A stretch of 64,000 nucleotides of DNA from Endozoicomonas euniceicola (GCF_025562755.1 NZ_CP103300.1:1116001-1180000); one strand, 5' to 3'; numbered from the stretch's first letter, positions 1 through 8,880 are shown. Numbers and translations are program-made. The notes: generated from the letters alone by a model not told the origin.

Positions 1-37
1 GGTGGCTCTCAGCATGGAATGTTATTTCAGTGCTCAT

Positions 38-56
38 TAATATAAGCTTTATATTA
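38..56. repeat. AT-rich palindrome, possible left-end hairpin of the IS200-like element
   Basis: Eight-base arms TAATATAA and TTATATTA flank a 3-base loop about 25 bases before the transposase start. IS200/IS605 elements carry subterminal hairpins recognised by TnpA, so this is a candidate left-end structure. It could also simply be AT-rich promoter DNA. Confidence 0.35.
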
Positions 57-79
57 CATGTATTTGAAAGAGGTTTTCA

Positions 80-508
80 GTGTGCGCACACAATAAAGAT
101 TTGCTTAAAGGGTATCTTCGCAAACGACATAGCGTTACCAAGCTGGTTGTTCATTTGGTGTTCACGACAAAGTACAGGCGAAAGCTTTTTGATGGCTATA
201 TGATCAAGCAGTTACGGGAGTCGTTCGAGAGTGCATGTGAAAAACTGGAATGCCAGTTACTTGAAATGGATGGCGAAAAAGATCACGTACACCTGTTGGT
301 GGCCTACCCACCAAAACTGGCTATCAGTGTCATGGTAAATAATCTCAAATCAACATCATCAAGACGGTTGCGAATGCTGAATACCCACCTTACTGCTCAG
401 AGCAAAGCAGGCTTAATGTGGTCAAGGTCTTACTTTGCTTGCAGTGCTGGCGGTGCAACTATCGAGACTCTGAAGGACTACGTTAATAGCCAGAGTACAC
501 CAGATTGA
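80..508 (+). CDS. tnpA: IS200/IS605-family transposase TnpA (Y1 type)
   Basis: Single-strand DNA transposase of the HUH/Y1 family, 142 aa, close to the usual ~140-150 aa. The HUH motif is HVHLL (about residues 69-73) and the catalytic tyrosine lies in LKDYVNSQ near the C-terminus, both expected for TnpA. The N-terminal stretch HLVFTTKYRRK is the typical first strand of the Y1 fold. The start is GTG, preceded by a GAAAGAGG ribosome binding site. No TnpB/IscB accessory gene follows, so this is an IS200-like solo element. It looks intact. Hairpins on both sides are annotated separately. Family assignment is firm; current activity is not known. Confidence 0.93.
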   Translation: MCAHNKDLLKGYLRKRHSVTKLVVHLVFTTKYRRKLFDGYMIKQLRESFESACEKLECQLLEMDGEKDHVHLLVAYPPKLAISVMVNNLKSTSSRRLRMLNTHLTAQSKAGLMWSRSYFACSAGGATIETLKDYVNSQSTPD

Positions 509-512
509 TGGC

Positions 513-563
513 GGAAGGCTCTGCGCCTTCCCGTCTTATATCCCCGCCCGCATTGGGCGAGGG
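513..563. repeat. Two consecutive hairpins at the right end of the IS200-like element
   Basis: Immediately after the transposase stop, GGAAGGC/GCCTTCC (7-bp stem, 5-base loop, 513-531) is followed by CGCCC/GGGCG (5-bp stem, 545-559) with flanking C and G runs. Such structures are typical right-end hairpins of IS200/IS605 elements and may also stop transcription. The exact element boundary cannot be fixed without a second copy. Confidence 0.5.
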
Positions 564-689
564 TTTACAACGATTTTGCTAAACATTCACACAACTTGCA
601 TGTATTATGCTTTTTATAAATCAATAAGATATAAACTCATACCTTAGTAACCTTAAGCATAACTTTCACCACAGGCAAAGGAGTAAAGC

Positions 690-953
690 ATGCAGTGCCA
701 CCGTATAAACGAACTGCTGGAACTGTTGAAAGACGAATGGACGGCCAGCCAGAATGACAGCTTAATGACCTTTCTGGGCAAGATGGCTGAAGAAGCCGGA
801 CACAAAGGCGACCTCCGCGCAATGAACGACGATATGCTGATATATCACCTGAAAATGCGCAGCCGTAACAGCCGTGAAATGATCCCTGGTATTGCCAAGG
901 ACTGTGTTGACGATTTTAAGTCCGCTATTCTTAAGGCCCGAGGCGTTAGCTGA
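690..953 (+). CDS. yihD: YihD family protein (DUF1040)
   Basis: Small cytosolic protein of 87 aa that lines up over its whole length with E. coli YihD: an N-terminal CHRINELLELL helix, the central DDMLIYHLKMR block, and the PGIAKDCVDDFKSAILKARG tail. The biochemical function of this family is unknown. The ATG is preceded by AAAGGAG at good spacing. It stands alone between the IS element and an NTF2-like gene with its own upstream region of about 180 bases. Size and conserved blocks are normal for the family. Confidence 0.9.
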   Translation: MQCHRINELLELLKDEWTASQNDSLMTFLGKMAEEAGHKGDLRAMNDDMLIYHLKMRSRNSREMIPGIAKDCVDDFKSAILKARGVS

Positions 954-1036
954 AGAATTTATCGGCTCTTTCTGGCAGTCGCTGCTATTTCTTATAGACT
1001 TCTAATGACGCTTGATAGCTATGTTAGGAGTCCAAA

Positions 1037-1423
1037 ATGTCCACAAGACTGGAAGGAGAGGCACTGGCGCCTTTTCTGCATATCATCAGACAATATGAGC
1101 GCTGTATACAGGACAAGGATGTAGACAGCATGATGTCCCTGTTCGTCGATGATAACGAACCACACAGCTTTGGCCTGCACGTCAACCTGAACAGTCGCTC
1201 TGCCATGGAGCAGCGCTACAACGACTATTTCAACAGTGAAGACGGCTTTGTCTCAGAAACTGAAGAACCTGTCGTATACCTGCATGGTGAGGCAGCCTGC
1301 ATGTGTACCCAACTGAATGTAAAAGGCCACGAGCATCCGAAAATTCGCGTGACAGCGTTTCTGGAAAACCATTCCGGAAAATGGCTGATTCGCCACCAGC
1401 ATTTCTCTCCCTCTCCGGAATAA
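1037..1423 (+). CDS. SnoaL-like / NTF2-fold domain protein
   Basis: A 128-aa cytosolic protein with the layout of the SnoaL/NTF2 superfamily: N-terminal helices (APFLHIIRQYERCIQDKD) followed by SMMSLFVDD, then strands ending in KWLIRHQHFSPSP. Similar proteins are annotated as nuclear transport factor 2 family or DUF4440-like. Members include isomerases, hydrolases and binding proteins, so no reaction can be named. The start is ATG with a GTTAGGAG site upstream. No partner gene is obvious; yihD lies about 80 bases upstream on the same strand and could be co-transcribed. Confidence 0.6.
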   Translation: MSTRLEGEALAPFLHIIRQYERCIQDKDVDSMMSLFVDDNEPHSFGLHVNLNSRSAMEQRYNDYFNSEDGFVSETEEPVVYLHGEAACMCTQLNVKGHEHPKIRVTAFLENHSGKWLIRHQHFSPSPE

Positions 1424-1795
1424 CTGAAAATACCGTTATTCAGGTTCTGTTTAGTCCGAACAGGCTGGTATGTCCACAAACAGATCGCCCGACACAAACA
1501 CACATTTAACCCAGCTCAGCCTTTGCCCTTACCCTCAGCTGGAATTTCAACACCTTACCCGATGCGTTGAATACGGTTCCACTGTTCAAAGTATCCTTTG
1601 ATCAGGTTTTTGTACGATCTGTGTCGTCTTATGCCATTGGTGCATTAAAGGGGCAGTGAATGAACACATTGAATTTAACCTCAACCATATTTTTCTCAGT
1701 GATTGCAAGGCCGTCAGGGAAGAACCGGGGTACAGCAAGCGCCTACCGATGCCTTGAGAGCAGCTTGAGGCTCAGGTGGGCTTTCAAGCTTTCTC
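1424..1795. other. Gene-free intergenic stretch
   Basis: About 370 bases between convergent genes. I see no credible reading frame, no RNA gene and no strong terminator. A weak 5-bp hairpin (CTGAA/TTCAG) follows the upstream stop codon. The remainder has no recognisable structure. Confidence 0.5.
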
Positions 1796-3415
1796 TCAGA
1801 GAAAAATAAGATGCTTAGTTAAGCCAGAACTGATAGCACGAGCACCATAGAAAAGCATTACTACAACGTGCAAACCCACAACTCGGGGGATTAAGTAGTA
1901 AAGATCATCATCACTCCAGGGTTTGTTAATGGGAAGAACCGTCGGCACACTATTATCAGTGGCAGTTATTTCGTGATCCGACATTGGCCATTGGCAATCA
2001 CCGCCTTTAAAAGCCTGGTTAACAGGGGTATGCAGGCTGCCATCTCTCCCTTCATGCTGGTCAATCAGGCTGATCAGCAGTGCATTCGCTGATTTTAATG
2101 CAACAATATTTTTTGACCAGGAGGCTATGCTGGTTTGGTCCGCCTTTATGGCCTGTGCTTTTTCAGCAGGTTCCTGACCACTTATAAATAGTGGCTTAAA
2201 TATAGGATTAAACTGCGAAAGATGGTGGTTTACCTCATTCTGCAAGGGCGTATAGGGTAAATAGACCGGCAGCTTTTCCAGAGTCATGGCAATAAATAAA
2301 CTCTGGTTACTGGTCACGCCTACCACGGATTGAGAATAAGCAAGCAATGCGTAGTACAGATCATCCTTCAGATGGGGAAGCCGGGAAAAATGCACCGTTC
2401 TCCCTACTGCCCGGAGTATGGTTTCCCTGGACGGAGCTGAGGGAGGATAGTAAATCAGTTTTCCAACACCCTCATGAATTAGAAATTCAGTCATTATTTC
2501 ACTATTCAGAAAAGTGTCATCCATATCAGACAAAATCCAGGACTCAGCAGCATCGCCTTCAAGGTGAGAGACGATGGCAATAAATTCGACAAAATTACGG
2601 TCGGCATGCTGGTAGGCCATATAGTACTTAGGCGTGCTATTTGAAGAATGTTCCTTTGTCAGACGTATAAACTTTGCCAGTTCAGGGTATTCCTCCATTA
2701 TCCGATCGAAATCATCCTTAAAAGCCGACTCCATACCCTGTTCTGCTTTTTGCAGTAGTTGCGGCTCTATCAGCATGCCATCTTCATCCGGCCCTACTCC
2801 CAGATTAATTCGATACTTGCAGTGGCAGGGAAGCCCCTTCCAGAAATCCTGTGTACCAATCTGCGCAATGAAAAGGCATTGCCCGGATGAAAGATTAAAC
2901 CCCCGCCCCAGAAAGTTCAGGGCGATTATGACGAGGGAGGATTCATCAAGCCACTGCTGTGCCAGCGACCTGTCTTCAGCATTATACGACTCGGCAGTGC
3001 GTGTCATTCTTCCCTTGCCGGGTAAATAAAGTATTTCAACCTGACCAGGAAACTGAAACATCCGGTTAAATTTCTCCCGGATACCAGCATTGTCCTGATC
3101 GTAATCCAGAATCAAACGGATACGCCGACCGGGAAACTGCCCGGCAACAATATGCGCCACCGAATGAGCGGCAGCAATATAGCCCAACTCGGTAACGTGC
3201 GAAGTGAGAATAGTAATCGGTTTTTCAGCCTGTTCATCCCTTGCAATTTCTGATGGGCTTACTGATGGAATAGCAATAGGTGCAGATGCCACAACACGGA
3301 CATAACAGGACAGACAAAAGACCAGACAAAACCCAAAAACAACGCTTCTGAATAAAAGAAAAATTTTTAATAACAGTTTTGGCGCAATCGAAACCAATGA
3401 GACCTCTCTCATCAT
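1796..3415 (-). CDS. Membrane-anchored protein of unknown function, possibly GT-B-like
   Basis: A 539-aa protein I do not recognise with certainty. A long N-terminal hydrophobic segment (about residues 14-47) acts as an anchor or signal. The globular part contains Rossmann-like strands (PITILTSHVTELG, RIRLILDYDQDN, ESWILSDMDDTFLN) and a late block VVGVTSNQSLFIAMTLEKLP that resembles the donor-site turn of GT-B glycosyltransferases or epimerases; that is only an inference. A second hydrophobic segment lies near the C-terminus. The ATG-ATG start lacks a clear ribosome site. An alternative TTG at 3397 is preceded by GAGAGAGG. It is a single-gene unit with no informative neighbours. Confidence 0.6.
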   Translation of the reverse strand: MMREVSLVSIAPKLLLKIFLLFRSVVFGFCLVFCLSCYVRVVASAPIAIPSVSPSEIARDEQAEKPITILTSHVTELGYIAAAHSVAHIVAGQFPGRRIRLILDYDQDNAGIREKFNRMFQFPGQVEILYLPGKGRMTRTAESYNAEDRSLAQQWLDESSLVIIALNFLGRGFNLSSGQCLFIAQIGTQDFWKGLPCHCKYRINLGVGPDEDGMLIEPQLLQKAEQGMESAFKDDFDRIMEEYPELAKFIRLTKEHSSNSTPKYYMAYQHADRNFVEFIAIVSHLEGDAAESWILSDMDDTFLNSEIMTEFLIHEGVGKLIYYPPSAPSRETILRAVGRTVHFSRLPHLKDDLYYALLAYSQSVVGVTSNQSLFIAMTLEKLPVYLPYTPLQNEVNHHLSQFNPIFKPLFISGQEPAEKAQAIKADQTSIASWSKNIVALKSANALLISLIDQHEGRDGSLHTPVNQAFKGGDCQWPMSDHEITATDNSVPTVLPINKPWSDDDLYYLIPRVVGLHVVVMLFYGARAISSGLTKHLIFL

Positions 3416-3442
3416 TGGATGTGGTCTGACCGCAGCTGCTTG

Positions 3443-3491
3443 TTAGCTGTTAGCTGTTAGCTGTTAGCTGTTAGCTGTTAGCTGTTAGCTG
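3443..3491. repeat. Seven perfect tandem copies of the heptamer TTAGCTG
   Basis: Seven uninterrupted 7-base units lie 28 bases upstream of the start of the minus-strand unknown gene. The same heptamer and its variant TTGGCTG build the arms of the hairpin elements at 20.2, 29.4 and 34.8-35.1 kb, but here no terminal inverted repeats flank the array. A 7-base unit outside a reading frame can vary in copy number by slippage and would change promoter spacing. Confidence 0.9.
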
Positions 3492-3693
3492 CTGGTCAGG
3501 CAACAAATTGAAATTTACTGAACGGTCAAGGATAGACCTGTTTTTAATTTCTGGAGGATAAGAGGTGGCAACGTCGAACTTTTTTACTTTACAGCCCACC
3601 ATTGCACTGTGTCATGATAAACCCTGATCACCTGAATAATGCCAGCTACATTTATTGAACGCTGGTGAGAATAATAAACAGGATTCTTCAGTT

Positions 3694-5640
3694 ATGACTC
3701 AGGTACTCTGGACCCCTTCAGAAAAGACGATCAACATCTCGAACCTGCAGGCTTTCAGCCAGGCAGCTCAGCTCAAGACAGGTCAGGCATTCCCCGATTA
3801 CAAGCACCTTTATCAGTGGAGTGTTTCTGATCGATCATCTTTCTGGGAACTGGTCGCTGATTACTTTCAGGTCATCTTTCACGACCCTCCTCAAGCCATT
3901 CTGGCGGACGACGCAATGCCCGGTGCCAACTGGTTTCCCGGTAGCACTCTGAACTATGCGGAACACTTGTTACGCCACAGGGAATCTGACCAACCTGCCA
4001 TTATCTTTCGAGGGGAGACTGGACGAAGGGAGTCCGTGACCTGGCAGGCGCTTTATCAGGCGGTTTCCGCAGCACAGAGCGGACTGGTTCAACAGGGTAT
4101 CGGCAAAGGCGACCGGGTCGCTGCCTTTATGCCAAACTGCCTGGAAAGCATCATTATGATGCTGGCCACCACAGCACTGGGTGCAATCTGGTCTTCCTGC
4201 TCCCCTGATTTTGGCCTTCAGGGTGTGCTGGATCGTTTCGGGCAGATAGAACCTAAGCTGCTTGTGGCCTGTGACGGTTATTTCTATGGCGGCAACGTCA
4301 TAGACTGCAAAGGCAAGGTAGCCGCTATTCAGCAGGCGATTCCAGAACTTCAGTTGACGGTTCTGGTGCCTTTTATGGAACCTGAGCCTGAACTTTCTGC
4401 GTTACCGGATACGGAACTGTACTCTACGTTCGCGGCGCAAGGCGGCCGTGGGGTTCACTTTGAGCCTGTCGCATTTAATGACCCGCTGTTTATTATGTAT
4501 TCCTCAGGAACCACCGGAGTTCCCAAATGCATTGTCCATGGTCACGGTGGTACGCTGCTGCAACACCTGAAAGAGCTGGGGCTACATACCAGCCTTAAGT
4601 CCACAGATAGTCTTTTCTATTTCACAACCTGTGGCTGGATGATGTGGAACTGGATGGTCTCTTCCCTGGCTCTGGGTACTACTTTGGTTATATACGACGG
4701 TTCTCCTTTTTATCCCAGGCCTTCCACATTGATTGATTTACTGGAAGAAGAACAAGTCAGTGTTTTTGGAACCAGTGCAAAATACATAGCTGCCCTGGAA
4801 AAGGCCGGTGTAAAACCCGGTGAAACCCATGACCTCAGGCATTTGAAAGTCATACTGTCCACCGGATCGCCACTGCTCCATGAAAGTTTTGACTATGTTT
4901 ACCGTTCTGTAAAAAACGACGTATGCCTTTCATCCATATCTGGCGGCACTGATATTATTTCCTGCTTTGCCCTGGGCAACCCAACACTGCCGGTTAACAG
5001 GGGTGAACTGCAATGCCGGGGGCTGGGTATGAATGTGCAGTTCGTCAACAACGAAGGACAACCACTGACCGATGAAAAAGGCGAGCTGACCTGTCAGTCC
5101 AGCTTTCCCAGTATGCCGGTTGGTTTCTGGAACGATCCGGACGGAAGCCGCTACCGGAAAGCTTACTTCAATCGTTTTCCCGATGTCTGGGCTCATGGGG
5201 ATTATGGCGAACTCAAAAAGTCCGGTGGTATTGTAATCCATGGGCGTGCCGACGCGGTTTTGAACCCGGGTGGCGTTCGGATAGGAACGGCAGAAATCTA
5301 TCGGCAGGTCGAGAAAGTTGAAGACGTTCTGGAAAGTATTGCTATAGGACAGGAGTGGGACAACGATATTCGCGTTGTGCTATTCGTTAAGCTGCGCCCT
5401 GGCCGGCAGCTCGATGATGAGTTGATTAAAACTATTAAGAGTACTGTCCGCAGCAATACAACACCCAGGCACATGCCAGCTGTGGTATTGCAGGTGGAAG
5501 ACATTCCCAAAACGATCAGTGGTAAAATTGTCGAACTGGCAGTCAGGGATATTGTCCACGGAAAGGCCGTCGTCAATACCGAAGCACTGGCCAACCCGGA
5601 AGCTTTAGAGTACTTCCGGAATCGGGCAGAGTTAGATTAA
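3694..5640 (+). CDS. aacS: Acetoacetyl-CoA synthetase (acetoacetate--CoA ligase)
   Basis: Adenylate-forming enzyme that activates acetoacetate to acetoacetyl-CoA with ATP, feeding ketone-body or polyhydroxybutyrate carbon into central metabolism. The P-loop-like motif MYSSGTTGVPKCIVHGHGG, the HGDYGE-type hinge region (WAHGDYGELKKSGG) and the C-terminal PKTISGKIVE lysine motif are all present. Length is 648 aa, near the family norm of about 650. I prefer the ATG at 3694 (protein starts MTQVLWTPSE), which has ACAGGA upstream, over an in-frame TTG at 3655 that has no ribosome site. It is monocistronic, with the hemerythrin gene converging on its end. Confidence 0.93.
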   Translation: MTQVLWTPSEKTINISNLQAFSQAAQLKTGQAFPDYKHLYQWSVSDRSSFWELVADYFQVIFHDPPQAILADDAMPGANWFPGSTLNYAEHLLRHRESDQPAIIFRGETGRRESVTWQALYQAVSAAQSGLVQQGIGKGDRVAAFMPNCLESIIMMLATTALGAIWSSCSPDFGLQGVLDRFGQIEPKLLVACDGYFYGGNVIDCKGKVAAIQQAIPELQLTVLVPFMEPEPELSALPDTELYSTFAAQGGRGVHFEPVAFNDPLFIMYSSGTTGVPKCIVHGHGGTLLQHLKELGLHTSLKSTDSLFYFTTCGWMMWNWMVSSLALGTTLVIYDGSPFYPRPSTLIDLLEEEQVSVFGTSAKYIAALEKAGVKPGETHDLRHLKVILSTGSPLLHESFDYVYRSVKNDVCLSSISGGTDIISCFALGNPTLPVNRGELQCRGLGMNVQFVNNEGQPLTDEKGELTCQSSFPSMPVGFWNDPDGSRYRKAYFNRFPDVWAHGDYGELKKSGGIVIHGRADAVLNPGGVRIGTAEIYRQVEKVEDVLESIAIGQEWDNDIRVVLFVKLRPGRQLDDELIKTIKSTVRSNTTPRHMPAVVLQVEDIPKTISGKIVELAVRDIVHGKAVVNTEALANPEALEYFRNRAELD

Positions 5641-5662
5641 AAATCTATCGTCAAAACAAGAA

Positions 5663-6238
5663 TCAGACAGCAACCTGCTCTTGTTCAGTACCCACAACAA
5701 ATTGGTAAAGGTCTTCGTAAGCGTCCCAGAGATGCGCACCAAACAGGGGGTCAGGGTTGCCATTCAGTGCAGATTTGACGGCTGCAACGTCTTCCTCTGT
5801 TAGCAGCTTTTTCATGGCTGGAATCATGAAGATGTTTTCCATTTTGATGTGGTTAATCTGCAGCTCGGCGTAGCGCTGATAATCCGCCAATAGCTTATCA
5901 ACAGGAACAATCTGATCATTTTGTATGGACTGGAAGCGATCAATAAGATTATTGGTAAGCTGGTAGATCTCAACGTGCTGTTCTTCAATAGCTTCGAGCT
6001 TTTGCCGCAACCCGGCATCCGTAATTCTGGGACGTAATTTTGCCAGCAGCCGTGACTCAAGTGGATGATGAAAACTGTCAGGGTAATTATGAAGGTAATC
6101 CAGTGCATCAATAATCACAGATAGCCTGGGTTGACGGGTCGCACCCTCCTTGTATTTTGAGATTTCCCGGTCCAGACAAACCAGCAAGCGTGTCAGGTGT
6201 TCATGATCTTTTATAATTCTATCGATCAATATCGACAT
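5663..6238 (-). CDS. Hemerythrin HHE-domain protein
   Basis: A 191-aa cytosolic four-helix protein that should bind a non-haem di-iron centre. Candidate ligands are visible in order: KDHEH near the N-terminus, SFHHPLE around residue 57, EEQHVEI, and NHIKMENIF with E/H spacing. Such proteins bind oxygen or nitric oxide, or repair iron-sulfur centres (YtfE type). The ATG follows GGGGGAG, a strong ribosome site. A TTGAC-N4-ATCAA box about 200 bases upstream matches the FNR/ANR consensus at 9 of 10 positions, which fits control by low oxygen. It faces aacS tail to tail. Confidence 0.85.
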   Translation of the reverse strand: MSILIDRIIKDHEHLTRLLVCLDREISKYKEGATRQPRLSVIIDALDYLHNYPDSFHHPLESRLLAKLRPRITDAGLRQKLEAIEEQHVEIYQLTNNLIDRFQSIQNDQIVPVDKLLADYQRYAELQINHIKMENIFMIPAMKKLLTEEDVAAVKSALNGNPDPLFGAHLWDAYEDLYQFVVGTEQEQVAV

Positions 6239-6568
6239 GGCGCTCCCCCTTTTGAAGGACAGCTTTTTATCAATGTCAGGAGGAAAGCAGGAATTTTTAG
6301 ACCAATTTATTGCAACCGCAGTAGGACAGTCTTAAGTCCGACAGGCTCCCAGGATAAAAAGACATCCAGAATGTATTGTTTTTACTTCATTCAGAATACT
6401 TGCATCATGCAGTGCTCTAAAAGTGCTTGCCTTTCATCCATTGACTTATATCAATTTTAAAACGCTTTTTCAGACCTCTGAGCTGAAGAAACAGCTGCTC
6501 GAACCCCGTCAGGCAACGATGAGCAGCTTGATACGTTGCAATCTCAGGGAGGCAGCAGACTACTGGCT
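6239..6568. other. Intergenic region upstream of the hemerythrin gene
   Basis: About 330 bases holding the regulatory DNA of the minus-strand hemerythrin gene and the 3' flank of elaA. The only clear signal is the FNR/ANR-like palindrome at 6441-6454. Open frames here have no ribosome sites and no family resemblance. Confidence 0.6.
6441..6454. promoter_or_regulatory. FNR/ANR-like box
   Basis: TTGACTTATATCAA matches TTGAT-N4-ATCAA at 9 of 10 defined positions. It lies on the upstream side of the hemerythrin gene, centred about 209 bases before the start codon, which would need a leader of roughly 170 bases if it acts at the usual -41.5 position. elaA ends near it and is not the likely target. 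Confidence 0.5.
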
Positions 6569-7060
6569 TCAATGCATGCCTGAAGCTGATTGCTCAGTAC
6601 ATTTCCGTCTGAACATGGCAATATGGGGAATACCATCTTCGTCGTACAGTTCCCCTGACGCCACAAAATCACAACTTCCATAGTAGTGTTGCAGATGAGC
6701 CTGGGCGCTGAGGTAAATATCATTGTCAGGAAAGGTTTCTTCCGATAGCCGGACTGCTTCAGCAAGCAAGGCTCGCCCTAAACCCTGCCCACGAAAAGCA
6801 TCAGCAGTAATGACTCTGCCTATTGCCAGCTCTGTTTTTACAATTTCCGGTGGAATAATACGAGCATAGGCAGCCAGGGTTTTACGTCCATCGTCGTCGA
6901 AAGACCAACCCATCAGGTGATAAGCTAGCTGATCCAGACCATCAGCATCCTGATAGGCGCAGTTCTGTTCTACGACAAAGACTGACTGTCGCAGTGCCAG
7001 AATCCCATAGAGCTGATCCAAACTGAGTTTTTCATAATGACTCCATTCCCATTCTATCAC
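6569..7060 (-). CDS. elaA: ElaA family GNAT N-acetyltransferase
   Basis: A 163-aa acetyl-CoA-dependent N-acyltransferase of the ElaA branch. The family signature LALRQSVFVVEQNCAYQD near the N-terminus matches E. coli ElaA closely, and the acetyl-CoA binding loop is present as GRVITADAFRGQGLGRALL. The substrate is not known. The start is GTG (protein MIEWEWSH) with AGGA upstream; this start agrees with the N-terminus of homologues. It lies downstream of ald on the same strand, separated by the ald promoter side and its own short leader. Confidence 0.92.
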   Translation of the reverse strand: MIEWEWSHYEKLSLDQLYGILALRQSVFVVEQNCAYQDADGLDQLAYHLMGWSFDDDGRKTLAAYARIIPPEIVKTELAIGRVITADAFRGQGLGRALLAEAVRLSEETFPDNDIYLSAQAHLQHYYGSCDFVASGELYDEDGIPHIAMFRRKCTEQSASGMH

Positions 7061-7107
7061 TGCTCTATATCCTGATAATTAAAATGGGAAATGTATCAGA
7101 TCAGAAT

Positions 7108-7144
7108 AAAAAAAGCCGCGCTACCACAAAGGGAAACGCAGCTT
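7108..7144 (-). terminator. Rho-independent terminator of ald
   Basis: Read on the minus strand, an 8-bp stem (AAGCTGCG pairing with CGCGGCTT, one G-T pair) is followed by a run of seven T. It starts about 28 bases after the ald stop codon, which is the expected place. Confidence 0.8.
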
Positions 7145-7172
7145 ATGGAGAATAGAAGGCAGGAATTAACGG

Positions 7173-8294
7173 TTACAGCTCGTTCAGCATTTCTGCTGCC
7201 GGGCGGTAAGGTAGGTTTTGAGCATCAGCAACGGACTGGCAGGTAATAACGCCCCTGCACACATTCAACCCTTCAAGAAGGTGTGGGTTTTCTTCCATTG
7301 CCTGTCGAGGACCTCTATCCGCCAGTTGTAATACATAAGGCAGGGTTGCGTTATTCAACGCCAGTGTTGATGTGCGCGCCACTGCACCCGGCATGTTAGC
7401 GACACAGTAATGCACGACATCGTCGACAATAAATGTGGGTTCATCGTGAGTCGTTGCCACGGCTGTTTCTGCACAGCCCCCCTGGTCAATAGCAACATCA
7501 ACAATAACGGAGCCTTTTTTCATCTTGCTGATCATTTCCCGGGTAATCAGCTTAGGTGCCGCAGCACCTGGCAACAGTACTCCGCCAATAACCAGATCTG
7601 CCGTCGTAACATGGTCATTAACAGAGTGTGACGTTGAATAGACGGTGCGAACCCGGTTGCCATACTGCTCATCCAGTTTACACAGTACTTCAACGGAACG
7701 ATCCAGAATGACGACTTCAGCACCCATACCTACCGCCATGGCTGCTGCGTTCTTCCCCACAACACCGCCACCGATGATGACTACTTTTGCGGATTCAACA
7801 CCTGGCACGCCTCCCAGCAACAGCCCGCGACCTGACATGGACTTTTCCAGACAGTGAGCTCCAGCCTGAATAGACATACGACCAGCGACTTCTGACATAG
7901 GAGCGAGCAGAGGCAGACGCTCCTTTGCATCGGTGACCGTCTCATAGGCAATGCAGGTAGCGCCGGAATGAATCAGATCCTGTGTCTGGGCTTCGTCCGG
8001 AGCAAGATGCAGATAGGTAAACAGTGTGTGATCCGGACGCAGACGGGCGCGTTCTTCAGCCAGAGGCTCTTTAACCTTGACGATCATCTCAGCTTTAGCG
8101 AATACGTCGTCAGCAGTTTCCAGGATGACTGCACCTGCAGCGATGTAGTCTTCATTACTGAAACCGACGCCTTCTCCTGCATTTTTTTGAACACAAACCT
8201 TATGCCCATGTTCTACCAGCTCTTTAACAGAAGCTGGAGTCAGTCCAACACGGTATTCATGATTTTTTATCTCCTTAGGCACTCCAACCAGCAT
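7173..8294 (-). CDS. ald: Alanine dehydrogenase
   Basis: NAD-dependent enzyme interconverting L-alanine and pyruvate plus ammonia. The 373 aa length matches the family. The N-terminus MLVGVPKEIKNHEYRVGLTP is the classic substrate-binding start. Catalytic His lies in FTYLHLAPD, and the NAD-binding Rossmann turn reads VVIIGGGVVGKNAA. The C-terminal NMPGAVARTSTLALNNATLP block is also typical. A strong AGGAG site sits 6 bases before the ATG. A terminator follows. The upstream region of about 250 bases is very AT-rich and would hold the promoter; Lrp-type control is common for ald genes, but I see no defined box. Confidence 0.97.
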   Translation of the reverse strand: MLVGVPKEIKNHEYRVGLTPASVKELVEHGHKVCVQKNAGEGVGFSNEDYIAAGAVILETADDVFAKAEMIVKVKEPLAEERARLRPDHTLFTYLHLAPDEAQTQDLIHSGATCIAYETVTDAKERLPLLAPMSEVAGRMSIQAGAHCLEKSMSGRGLLLGGVPGVESAKVVIIGGGVVGKNAAAMAVGMGAEVVILDRSVEVLCKLDEQYGNRVRTVYSTSHSVNDHVTTADLVIGGVLLPGAAAPKLITREMISKMKKGSVIVDVAIDQGGCAETAVATTHDEPTFIVDDVVHYCVANMPGAVARTSTLALNNATLPYVLQLADRGPRQAMEENPHLLEGLNVCRGVITCQSVADAQNLPYRPAAEMLNEL

Positions 8295-8548
8295 AATTCG
8301 CTCCTATTATTAGAAAAATTTAGTCTTATAACTAAGTATAATGATTTTTGTTAGTTGTATATTTCATATATACGCACTTATCAACAATTAAACCCACAAT
8401 AACAACAACAAACAAAACTATTCACCAAAATAGATTTACCGGCCACGCAATATTAGTACCTACACCTACTCATGTAGTAATTGATACTGAATTTTTTTGA
8501 ATTTAGCCTGCAAAATAGTGCCTCAAGTCAAAAAAACTTAACAGGAGA

Positions 8549-8788
8549 GTGATATTCTACGCCCGAATTTTACGAGACAGGCCAGCCCTGGAGACTGAAG
8601 TGCCAGACCCCGCATTTATGCTTGAATACCTACAGCGTGTAGGCGTGGAAGTAAAACAAACATTAGACAGTAATGACCTTAAAGCCAGGTATCTGCGCCA
8701 TATTTATCGTCTTGACGCCCGTGATAAGCTGATTGGCCAGGATGGAAAACCAAAGGGTAAGCCATCCAATCCAAGACACCTTCACTAA
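8549..8788 (+). CDS. Small hypothetical protein
   Basis: A 79-aa reading frame starting with GTG. Codon use and composition look coding (MLEYLQRVGVEVKQTLDSND, then RHIYRLDARDKLIG), and the C-terminus is basic with KPKGKPSNPRH. I do not recognise a family. AGGAG is close to the GTG (one base away), so the true start may differ. It has no membrane segment or signal peptide. Flanked by AT-rich DNA on both sides and transcribed alone. Confidence 0.45.
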   Translation: MIFYARILRDRPALETEVPDPAFMLEYLQRVGVEVKQTLDSNDLKARYLRHIYRLDARDKLIGQDGKPKGKPSNPRHLH

Positions 8789-8880
8789 AATAACAAAAGT
8801 TAACCACTGCAAAGTACGCAAAATTTATCCTGTTAAAAACATCTGTTTTTCTACTGAATACAATAAAAGTTATCTCCAGA

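Noticed and set aside
6197..6683. Two plus-strand open frames upstream of the hemerythrin gene
   Set aside because: They overlap the hemerythrin promoter and the end of elaA, lack ribosome sites and look non-coding.
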